NCBI GenBank assembly: GCA_013215515.1
Contig: JABSPC010000454.1
Location: 1-5,049 of the forward strand
Source: Crocinitomicaceae bacterium
GTDB lineage: Bacteria > Bacteroidota > Bacteroidia > Flavobacteriales_D > Crocinitomicaceae
Direction: 5' to 3'
Length of the DNA: 5,049 nt
The notes under the pieces were generated by a model. The model saw only the letters and a program-made list of their open reading frames with translations. It was not told where the DNA came from and did not search any database. Position 1 is the first letter of the stretch; the number at the start of each line of letters is the position of its first letter. Both the position numbers and the translations under genes were made by a program. Positions 1-5,049 of the stretch are shown here, one piece after another.

Positions 1-1908
1 CAACTGATCAGTGAAAAGGATGACGATTACCTCATTGAAAAATGTCTTATCAAAGACGAACCTAGATTTAACTGGAGAGGATTACACCTTGATGTAAGCC
101 GTCGCTTCTTTAATGTTCAAGAGATTAAAGGTTTCATTGATCTCATGGCTTTGTACAAGTTCAACAAGTTCCATTGGCACTTAACGGATGATCAAGGTTG
201 GCGCATCGAGATAGAAAAGTACCCTGAATTGACGGCAGTTGGAGGTTTTAGAGACAGTACTGTTATTGGTCATTTTTCAGATTCACCTCGAGAATATGAT
301 GCAGAAAGGTACGGTGGTTTTTACACCAAAGAAGAAGTCAAAGAAGTGGTTGCGTATGCCAAGTCGAAGTTCATTACGGTTGTACCTGAAATTGAAATGC
401 CTGGGCATAGTCGAGCTGCTTTAGCTGCATATCCGCAGTTTTCATGTACTGGTGAATTAAACCCTGTTCCAGGACTATGGGGAATTTTCGATGATATTTA
501 TTGTTCCAAACCTGAATCAGTTGATTTCATGAAAGACATCTTATCTGAAGTGTTAGAGATGTTTCCATCTGAATACATCCATATTGGAGGGGACGAAGCA
601 CCTAAGGAAAGGTGGAAGAAATGTGAAGATTGCCAAAAAACAATCAAAGAAAATATGCTCAAAGATGAGCATGAATTGCAGAGTTATTTCATTCGTCAGA
701 TCGATGAGTACTTAACAGAACAAGGGCGTAAATTAATAGGATGGGATGAAATTCTAGAAGGAGGTTTGTCTCCAAATGCGGCAGTGATGTCTTGGCGAGG
801 AGAAGCGGGTGGAATTGAGGCCGCAAAGCTCAGTCACAATGTTGTTATGTCTCCAACTACATATTGTTATTTCGATTATTATCAAAGCGGTCACGACATT
901 GAGCCTTTGGCTATTGGCGGGTATTTGCCCTTAGAGAAAGTGTATAAATACGATCCAGTTCCAGAGGAATTAACAGAAGAACAAGAGAAATTTATCTTGG
1001 GCGGACAAGCAAACCTTTGGACGGAGTATATGCCAACGATGGATCATGTGGAATATATGGCTTTTCCTCGCGCATTGGCTTTAATGCAGAGTTTGTGGTG
1101 TGAGAATAAACCGGATTATGAAGAGTTCCTAAAAGTGTATTTGGATTACCACGAGGACTATTTGACACTTCACGGAGCAAATTTTTCGAAGTCAATTCAT
1201 TATCCAGTATTGATTATTGAACGGTCAGCAGAAGGAATAAAGATTGGATTAGAATCTGTTGATACAACTTCAGTTTTTCATATTGAACATTTTGTGCTAG
1301 GGTTTGGTGAGTATTCAGAAAAATTTGATCTGGAGGTAAATGAGATGCTGGAATCGTTTAGGAATAAATATCGAAATAAGTCACCACATTGGAGAATAAC
1401 ATCTGATGGGTTTGAAGGAAAGCTGGAGTATGATTTTGATTTCCATGAAGATATCGGTCGCGCTATTGAGTTAATTACGCCTCCTCACCCAAAATACGAT
1501 CACAACGGAAGCCTAAACTTAGTCGACGGAATACGTGGAGGTAATACCTTCAAAGGAAGCGAATGGCTTGGTTTCAGAGAAAAACACATTGAAATGATTG
1601 TTGATATGAAGGGGTCTAAAGAAATTAATGGTCTCGAGATTGGTTTTAAGGATAACAATGGATCATGGATTTATTTACCTGAGAAGGTGATTATTTATGG
1701 CTCAGATGACAATAAAGAATGGACAGAAATAGGTGGAGGTACTAATTTTAAAGACGGACAAAATCAAATTTCATTTACGAGTACCAAATCGGCATTTATC
1801 AAGCTCGTAGTTGAGTCATTGGATGAAATTCCTACAGGAAATGGTGGGGCAGGAGGTATACCATGGACCTTTATCGATGAAATTGAATTTTTAAGAGCAG
1901 ATAAGTAA
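1..1908 (+). CDS. Beta-N-acetylhexosaminidase, glycoside hydrolase family 20 (5' end missing)
   Basis: This enzyme should release terminal beta-linked GlcNAc or GalNAc from chitin oligomers, glycoproteins or peptidoglycan fragments by the substrate-assisted GH20 mechanism. The frame is open from base 1 and already reads GH20 barrel sequence (PRFNWRGLHLDVSRRFF, codons 21-37), so the ATG at 145 is an internal Met and the true start lies left of the window. The expected signal peptide and N-terminal GH20b domain are therefore not seen. Visible family landmarks are KFHWHLTDDQGWR (codons 56-68), the HIGGDE motif with the catalytic Asp-Glu pair at bases 592-597 (codons 198-199), WDEILEGG, VMSWRGE and GGQANLWTEY near base 1010. 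From about base 1500 a discoidin/F5/8-type-C-like domain follows (LVDGIRGG, WLGF, IDEIEF), probably binding carbohydrate. The linker between the two, about 1200-1480, lacks the YTTDGSEP signature usual in chitobiase C-terminal domains. The stop overlaps the next start by one base. Family is certain; exact substrate and location are not. Confidence 0.95.
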   Translation, partial: QLISEKDDDYLIEKCLIKDEPRFNWRGLHLDVSRRFFNVQEIKGFIDLMALYKFNKFHWHLTDDQGWRIEIEKYPELTAVGGFRDSTVIGHFSDSPREYDAERYGGFYTKEEVKEVVAYAKSKFITVVPEIEMPGHSRAALAAYPQFSCTGELNPVPGLWGIFDDIYCSKPESVDFMKDILSEVLEMFPSEYIHIGGDEAPKERWKKCEDCQKTIKENMLKDEHELQSYFIRQIDEYLTEQGRKLIGWDEILEGGLSPNAAVMSWRGEAGGIEAAKLSHNVVMSPTTYCYFDYYQSGHDIEPLAIGGYLPLEKVYKYDPVPEELTEEQEKFILGGQANLWTEYMPTMDHVEYMAFPRALALMQSLWCENKPDYEEFLKVYLDYHEDYLTLHGANFSKSIHYPVLIIERSAEGIKIGLESVDTTSVFHIEHFVLGFGEYSEKFDLEVNEMLESFRNKYRNKSPHWRITSDGFEGKLEYDFDFHEDIGRAIELITPPHPKYDHNGSLNLVDGIRGGNTFKGSEWLGFREKHIEMIVDMKGSKEINGLEIGFKDNNGSWIYLPEKVIIYGSDDNKEWTEIGGGTNFKDGQNQISFTSTKSAFIKLVVESLDEIPTGNGGAGGIPWTFIDEIEFLRADK

Positions 1909-2603
1909 TGAAAGTAGAATTATGTGCGGCGTCAATAGAAGCGATTCAGCTGGCTAAAAAGTTTAATTTCTCAAGGATAGAATTGTGTCAAAATTTAGAG
2001 CAAGGTGGAATTACCCCTTCTCCTGGACTTATTGAATATGCCTTGGCCTATGGCGTTGAAACCCATGTTTTGATTCGACCAAGACCTGGAGGGTTCAAAT
2101 ACAACGAAGATGAAATTGAAATTATACTTCGTGATATTCGTGAATGTAAAGCGATCGGCGCACAGGGTGTTGTTATCGGCGCTTTGAAGGAGGGTGGATT
2201 AATCAACGAGAACGCGATTGCATTGATGATGGAGCAAGCGCAAGGAATGGCAGTCACTTTTCACCGAGCGTTTGACGATACTTTTGAGTTTGAACAATCA
2301 TTGGATTCCTTAATTAAATTGGGGGTCAATCGCGTATTGTCTTCTGGATTAGCAAGAAACGTGGATCTCGGACTTCCAATTTTGACGGAAATGAAATCGT
2401 ATGCTGGAAATAGAATTGAAATTATGCCTGGAGGTGGAGTGAACGCTTCAAATATCGCCACAATTAAAAAGAATGTTCAACCAGATGCAATTCACTTTTC
2501 TGGAACGGAAAAATACCTTCTCGATGAGTCTTCGATGTTTTCAGAAACAGTATTGAAAGTTAATGAAGATAAAATACAAAGATTGTTAAACGAGATTATC
2601 TAG
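1908..2603 (+). CDS. cutC: CutC family TIM-barrel protein
   Basis: The protein has 231 residues, slightly shorter than the usual 240-250, and carries the CutC (PF03932) signatures in order: RIELCQNLEQGGITPS (23-38), LIRPRPGGFKY (55-65), VTFHRAFD (116-123), RVLSSG (142-147), IMPGGGVN (172-179) and HFSG (196-199). It has no signal peptide and should be a cytoplasmic TIM barrel. The family is named for copper homeostasis, but in E. coli the copper phenotype of cutC was traced to the small RNA MicL encoded at the gene's 3' end, so the biochemical role of the protein is open. Here its ATG overlaps the GH20 stop (TAATG), which implies translational coupling and a shared transcript. I infer a role in handling products of GlcNAc-glycan degradation. 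An A/G-rich stretch (AAGAGCAG) lies just upstream, but coupling alone could explain initiation. Family assignment is strong; the function is not established. Confidence 0.93.
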   Translation: MKVELCAASIEAIQLAKKFNFSRIELCQNLEQGGITPSPGLIEYALAYGVETHVLIRPRPGGFKYNEDEIEIILRDIRECKAIGAQGVVIGALKEGGLINENAIALMMEQAQGMAVTFHRAFDDTFEFEQSLDSLIKLGVNRVLSSGLARNVDLGLPILTEMKSYAGNRIEIMPGGGVNASNIATIKKNVQPDAIHFSGTEKYLLDESSMFSETVLKVNEDKIQRLLNEII

Positions 2604-2637
2604 TATAATATTGAGTATTAATTAACGTTTAAGCAAC

Positions 2638-3117
2638 ATGCGTATCATTCTGATTCTATTTCTTTTTACCTCTCCTTTAGGATTCAGCCAAGATTGCGAC
2701 TCTATTCCCGAGATCAACAAAAAAATTGTGAAGCTCGCGAAAAAGAAGACAGGCAAGAAGGTTGACCGAGGCGAATGCTGGGATCTGGCCAAGTATGTTC
2801 TTGATGAAACCAATGCGAAATGGGATGATTTTGAAGTGTATGGCGATCTCATTAATTGGAAAAAAGAATGCATCAAACCTGGAGATATTATCCAATTCGA
2901 GAAGATTAAGTTACAATGGAAAGAGGGAAACGCTACGTATAACGAAGAGATGAAGCACCACACCGCTGTGGTTTACAAAGTTATTTCGAAAGATTTAATT
3001 CTGGTGCTTCATCAAAACACAGCAGAACATGGTAGAAAAGTCGGTTCGTCAAAATTGAGGCTGGATGCCATTAAGAAAGGGAAGTTGTATATCTACAGGC
3101 CTGCAGAGTCGGATTAA
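2638..3117 (+). CDS. Small secreted protein with papain/CHAP-like Cys-His-Asn pattern, function unknown
   Basis: The 159-residue product begins with a signal peptide: R2, a hydrophobic run IILILFLF, then probable cleavage after GFS (residue 17), leaving an N-terminal Gln as is common in Bacteroidota exported proteins. No lipobox is present. The mature part has GECWDLA (45-51, Cys47), KPGDIIQF (80-87), HHTAVVY (107-113, His107/108), VLHQN (123-127, Asn127) and a YIYRP end (151-155). A Cys at the start of a helix, a His at the start of a strand and a downstream polar residue fit the layout of papain-like NlpC/P60 or CHAP folds. The same pattern recalls the BBC1/AIM3 cysteine-proteinase-fold domain of fungi; this is from memory and unverified. 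It starts 34 bases after cutC with no terminator between, so it may be the third gene of that transcript. No Shine-Dalgarno motif is seen. Its gene is convergent with, and overlaps by 4 bases, the phosphorylase gene. The gene is well supported; catalysis is an inference. Confidence 0.82.
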   Translation: MRIILILFLFTSPLGFSQDCDSIPEINKKIVKLAKKKTGKKVDRGECWDLAKYVLDETNAKWDDFEVYGDLINWKKECIKPGDIIQFEKIKLQWKEGNATYNEEMKHHTAVVYKVISKDLILVLHQNTAEHGRKVGSSKLRLDAIKKGKLYIYRPAESD

Positions 3118-3983
3118 ATTCTCTTCAATACGTACTCGATTAATTCAAGCATATCATCGTTGTAGCCAGACGAGAATTCTTTGTTGGGTCGATTGGCAAT
3201 CCCAAGGCAAATGGTGGCACATTCATGTCCGAGAGCTTTTCCCAGACTGAACAACGCCGAACTTTCCATTTCAAAATTTGTAATTCGATGCTCGTCAGTT
3301 TTGAATGAAGTTAATTTTTCATTCAATTCGGATGTTCTATTCTTTAAGCGCAATTGACGCCCTTGAGGGCCGTAAAACCCACTTGAAGTTACTGTGATAC
3401 CTTCTTTCGTTTTATCCGAACTCAGCTTTTTAAATAGCCCACGAGATGCTTCTGATGTATATGTGTGCACTCCTTCCGGCAATCCAATATGATCACTAAT
3501 TTTTTTGTTCAACGCTTTTTCACTCTCATTAAACTCGATTTCGTAGAAGTGCGCAACATTGTCTAAGCCATAAGCATGCGTAGACAGTATAAAAGAATGA
3601 ATAGGTATTTCAGGATGCAAAATACCGCATGTACCAATTCGAATAAGGTTCAACGAAGTGAAATCCTCTTTATCAATACGTTTAACGGTGTCTATGTTGT
3701 AAAGCGCGTCAAGTTCATTTATTGTAATGTCAATGTTATCCGTTCCAATTCCCGTAGAAAGCGCCGTTATTCGCTTGCCTTTATACATTCCTGTTTTACA
3801 TACAAATTCTCTATGCTGTGAAGAATGCTCAACAGAGTCAAAGAACGATGCTACCAAGTCCACGCGGTCTTGATCACCAACAAGTATAACGTTTTCAGCA
3901 ACATTTTCAATTGATAATCCAAGATGATACACGTGACCATTTTTATCAAGAACAAGTTCAGTTGCAGGATATTGCATAGACAT
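3114..3983 (-). CDS. Nucleoside phosphorylase, uridine phosphorylase family
   Basis: This cytosolic enzyme should split a nucleoside with phosphate into a free base and (deoxy)ribose-1-phosphate, for pyrimidine salvage. Against E. coli Udp, the landmarks align in order: VGDQDRV (35-41, phosphate-binding Arg40), HREF (57-60), STGIG (76-80), RIGTCG (115-120, matching the Arg91/Thr94 phosphate site), FYGPQGR (203-209, matching the uracil-recognising Phe162/Gln166/Arg168) and NFEMES (236-241, the ribose-binding Glu-Met-Glu). The retained Gln207 and Arg209 favour uridine or a related pyrimidine nucleoside over purines. At 289 residues it is longer than the roughly 253 of E. coli Udp, partly from about 14 extra residues before RIGTCG. 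Met3 (3975-3977) is an alternative start, since no Shine-Dalgarno motif decides between them. It lies downstream of the DUF4197 terminator, so it probably has its own promoter. The family is secure; substrate specificity is inferred. Confidence 0.93.
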   Translation of the reverse strand: MSMQYPATELVLDKNGHVYHLGLSIENVAENVILVGDQDRVDLVASFFDSVEHSSQHREFVCKTGMYKGKRITALSTGIGTDNIDITINELDALYNIDTVKRIDKEDFTSLNLIRIGTCGILHPEIPIHSFILSTHAYGLDNVAHFYEIEFNESEKALNKKISDHIGLPEGVHTYTSEASRGLFKKLSSDKTKEGITVTSSGFYGPQGRQLRLKNRTSELNEKLTSFKTDEHRITNFEMESSALFSLGKALGHECATICLGIANRPNKEFSSGYNDDMLELIEYVLKRI

Positions 3984-3997
3984 TTTTTAGTGAGTAT

Positions 3998-4029
3998 TAA
4001 AAGTATACAATTTCAGGCTTTACTGCAAA
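3998..4029 (-). promoter_or_regulatory. Possible Bacteroidota-type promoter for the nucleoside phosphorylase gene
   Basis: On the minus strand a TTTG (4026-4029) is followed after 20 bases by TACTTTTA (3998-4005), which matches TAnnTTTG except for the last base. This would leave a very short leader before the start at 3983. The TTTG lies inside the T-tract of the neighbouring terminator, so part of the match may be chance. A promoter is needed somewhere here because the upstream gene is terminated. Confidence 0.35.
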
Positions 4030-4064
4030 AAAAAGTCCTTCTGGATGAGCCAAGAAGGACTTTT
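4027..4064 (-). terminator. Rho-independent terminator of the DUF4197 gene
   Basis: GTCCTTCT (4035-4042) pairs with AGAAGGAC (4053-4060) around a 10-base loop. Four flanking A-T pairs extend the stem to 12 perfect base pairs. On the minus strand the hairpin runs into eight T residues (complement of A at 4027-4034), and it begins 17 bases after the DUF4197 stop codon. Plus-strand use is less likely, because only four T follow on that side and no plus-strand gene ends close by. Confidence 0.88.
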
Positions 4065-4081
4065 AATAAATGTAAGTTTTA

Positions 4082-4828
4082 TTATTTACCTATACTTCCA
4101 AATACTTTTTGAAGTATATCCGTAACTCTTGCGAGAGGATCCAGGCGAATTTTATTTTCTTCTTTTGCTACCATTATGAATAATCCTGTAATTGCTTTAT
4201 TAGTTACATAATCATTAAGGTCTGGATTTAATTTTTCTCCTCCAGTAAGTGTCATTGCAGAGTTATACTTTGTAATAATTGGGTTCCAGTATTCTGTCAA
4301 TTTAACTTTTGCAATAGCCACTTCAACCTTAGGAAGGAATGCTGTTTTTAACGCACTTGATGTTGCACCTTTAAGATAATTAGTTGCAGCTCCATCACCA
4401 CCATTCAAAATTCCAAAGGCATCTTGAATGCTCATTTTAAGAATCGCATCTTTGAAAATAGGCAATGCTTCTTTACAAGCTTCTTCGGCTGCTCTATTTA
4501 GAGTTGTCTCAAATTTTTCTACTTGATTGTCAAGACCCCATTTTAGCGCTTTTTCCTTTACTTTTTGAGCGTCTTCAGGAAAAGGCAATCTAATTTCATT
4601 ATTTCCTAAAAATCCATCGGTAACAGATGTCAAGTCAACCGAATTTTTAATTCCAACATTTAATGCTTCTTTCAAACCAGAGATTACTTCTCCTTCTGAC
4701 AATCCAGGTAAATCGGCGGTTTCACCGTCACCAGTTGATAATACTGTTCCGGCAACTTCTTCTAAAACATCACAAGATACGATTGAGATAGTTGCGATTA
4801 ATGCTAGTGGTATAATTAGTTTTTTCAT
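4082..4828 (-). CDS. DUF4197 family lipoprotein
   Basis: The 248-residue product begins with a lipoprotein signal: Lys2-Lys3, a hydrophobic core and the lipobox IVSC with Cys19 as the predicted lipidated residue, so it should be anchored in a membrane, probably the outer one. After a short acidic linker (20-47) comes the DUF4197 domain (PF13852 family), recognised from GLKEALNVGIKNSV (51-64), the DGFLGNNEIRLPFPE block (71-85), the AFGILNGGDGAATNYL-type segment and the LTEYWNPIITKYN-type segment. The domain is largely helical by eye and I see no catalytic motif; the family's function is unknown to me. The gene is a single-gene unit, with a matching promoter upstream and a hairpin terminator 17 bases after the stop. 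The ATG sits directly ahead of the signal peptide. The leader is A-rich with no Shine-Dalgarno motif, as is usual in this phylum. Confidence 0.92.
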   Translation of the reverse strand: MKKLIIPLALIATISIVSCDVLEEVAGTVLSTGDGETADLPGLSEGEVISGLKEALNVGIKNSVDLTSVTDGFLGNNEIRLPFPEDAQKVKEKALKWGLDNQVEKFETTLNRAAEEACKEALPIFKDAILKMSIQDAFGILNGGDGAATNYLKGATSSALKTAFLPKVEVAIAKVKLTEYWNPIITKYNSAMTLTGGEKLNPDLNDYVTNKAITGLFIMVAKEENKIRLDPLARVTDILQKVFGSIGK

Positions 4829-4844
4829 GTGTTCTATTTTGTTT

Positions 4845-4874
4845 CAAACTTAATAACTTTTAGTGTATTACAAA
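4845..4874 (-). promoter_or_regulatory. Bacteroidota-type promoter for the DUF4197 lipoprotein gene
   Basis: On the minus strand TTTG (4871-4874) and TAAGTTTG (4845-4852) are separated by 18 bases. This matches the -33 TTTG and -7 TAnnTTTG elements used by the Bacteroidota primary sigma factor, with the -7 box exact. Transcription would begin about 10 bases before the ATG at 4828, leaving a short A-rich leader. Confidence 0.7.
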
Positions 4875-4889
4875 TGCAATGCCATTCAT

Positions 4890-4933
4890 AAAAAAGAGGC
4901 CTTGTCTCGGTTGAACCGAGACAAGGCCTCTTT
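4890..4933 (-). terminator. Strong rho-independent terminator after the T9SS-substrate gene
   Basis: An 18-base-pair perfect stem (4893-4910 with 4916-4933) closes a 5-base loop, TTGAA. On the minus strand it ends in six T residues (complement of 4890-4895). It begins 23 bases after the stop codon of the partial gene at the right edge. On the plus strand only three T follow and no plus-strand gene ends nearby, so minus-strand termination is the natural reading. It insulates the DUF4197 promoter from upstream transcription. Confidence 0.9.
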
Positions 4934-4956
4934 GAATTCTAATATCGTGTAGTATT

Positions 4957-5049
4957 CTAGCGCATCACATTAATTGATCCAGTGAATTCTAATTTACCGT
5001 CATCATAAAGATTGGTAACTCTTGCTCTCCAAGCGTAGGGTCCATCTTG
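4957..5049 (-). CDS. C-terminal end of a T9SS/gliding-motility sorting-domain protein (partial)
   Basis: Only the last 30 codons and the TAG stop (4957-4959) lie in the window; the start is beyond the right edge. The translation begins QDGPYAWRARV and ends KLEFTGSINVMR. This fits the end of the gliding-motility-associated C-terminal domain (CHU_C / T9SS type B sorting domain), whose usual pattern is a dGxYxW strand, a turn with charged residues, then a strand G-(H/S)-(V/I)-x-(L/V)-(I/M)-R with a terminal Arg. Such proteins are exported across the outer membrane by the type IX system and are often large adhesins or repeat proteins. What the rest of the protein does cannot be told from here. 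A strong terminator follows the stop, which supports this as a true gene end. The assignment rests on a short match. Confidence 0.75.
   Translation of the reverse strand, partial: QDGPYAWRARVTNLYDDGKLEFTGSINVMR

Noticed and set aside
145..147. ATG as the start of the GH20 gene
   Set aside because: The same frame is open to base 1 and encodes conserved GH20 barrel sequence upstream, so this is an internal Met in a gene that begins outside the window.
992..1195. Minus-strand open frame within the GH20 gene
   Set aside because: It overlaps conserved GH20 barrel codons and has no promoter, start context or domain of its own.
2583..2609. TTGTTA plus TATAAT, an E. coli-like promoter ahead of the secreted-protein gene
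   Set aside because: The 15-base spacer is short, the -35 part lies in the cutC coding end, and the Bacteroidota primary sigma factor uses different boxes. It is likely chance in A+T-rich DNA.
2622..2963. Minus-strand open frame of 113 codons opposite the secreted protein
   Set aside because: It is a shadow of the plus-strand gene, which has a signal peptide and conserved motif blocks. The reverse frame shows no recognisable domain.
3576..3821. Plus-strand open frame of 81 codons within the phosphorylase gene
   Set aside because: It lies opposite a strongly conserved enzyme region and its product, rich in Arg and Lys, has no family features.
3924..4112. Plus-strand open frame spanning the phosphorylase start and the terminator
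   Set aside because: It crosses a hairpin terminator and two minus-strand gene ends and encodes nothing recognisable.
4890..4933. Long perfect inverted repeat as a mobile-element end or attachment site
   Set aside because: It has a short loop and a T-tract on the minus strand and follows a minus-strand stop codon closely, with no transposase or target duplication nearby. A terminator explains it fully.

Overview
The window looks like chromosomal DNA from a Bacteroidota bacterium, probably a flavobacterium-like member. The signs are: A+T-rich sequence, start codons with no clear Shine-Dalgarno motif, a promoter that fits the Bacteroidota pattern (TTTG, an 18-base spacer, then TAAGTTTG), a DUF4197 lipoprotein, and at the right edge the tail of a protein with a type IX secretion (T9SS) / gliding-motility type C-terminal sorting domain. 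No rRNA, tRNA, CRISPR array or mobile element is visible, and no gene-free stretch exceeds about 130 bases.

Left half, plus strand: the frame is open from base 1, so the window starts inside a family GH20 beta-N-acetylhexosaminidase. Its catalytic barrel, Asp-Glu catalytic pair and C-terminal F5/8-type-C-like domain are visible. Its stop codon overlaps the start of a CutC-family protein by one base (TAATG), so the two are very likely co-transcribed and translationally coupled. After 34 bases comes a short secreted protein with a Cys/His/Asn pattern typical of papain/NlpC/CHAP-like folds; its function is not known.

Right half, minus strand: a uridine phosphorylase-family nucleoside phosphorylase converges on the secreted protein, and their stop codons overlap by 4 bases. 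Upstream of it is a DUF4197 lipoprotein gene that forms its own transcription unit, with a good promoter on one side and a hairpin/T-tract terminator on the other. A second, very strong hairpin terminator then closes the gene that enters from the right edge, of which only the last 30 codons of a T9SS type-B-like sorting domain are present.

Functionally, the GH20 enzyme and its CutC partner point to breakdown of GlcNAc-containing glycans (chitin oligomers, glycoproteins or peptidoglycan fragments). The phosphorylase does nucleoside salvage. The other genes are cell-envelope or secreted proteins without an assigned role. The points most worth a second look are the GH20-CutC coupling, which favours a glycan-related rather than copper-related role for CutC, and the small secreted Cys/His/Asn protein. 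I found no clear sign of a wholly new multi-gene system.
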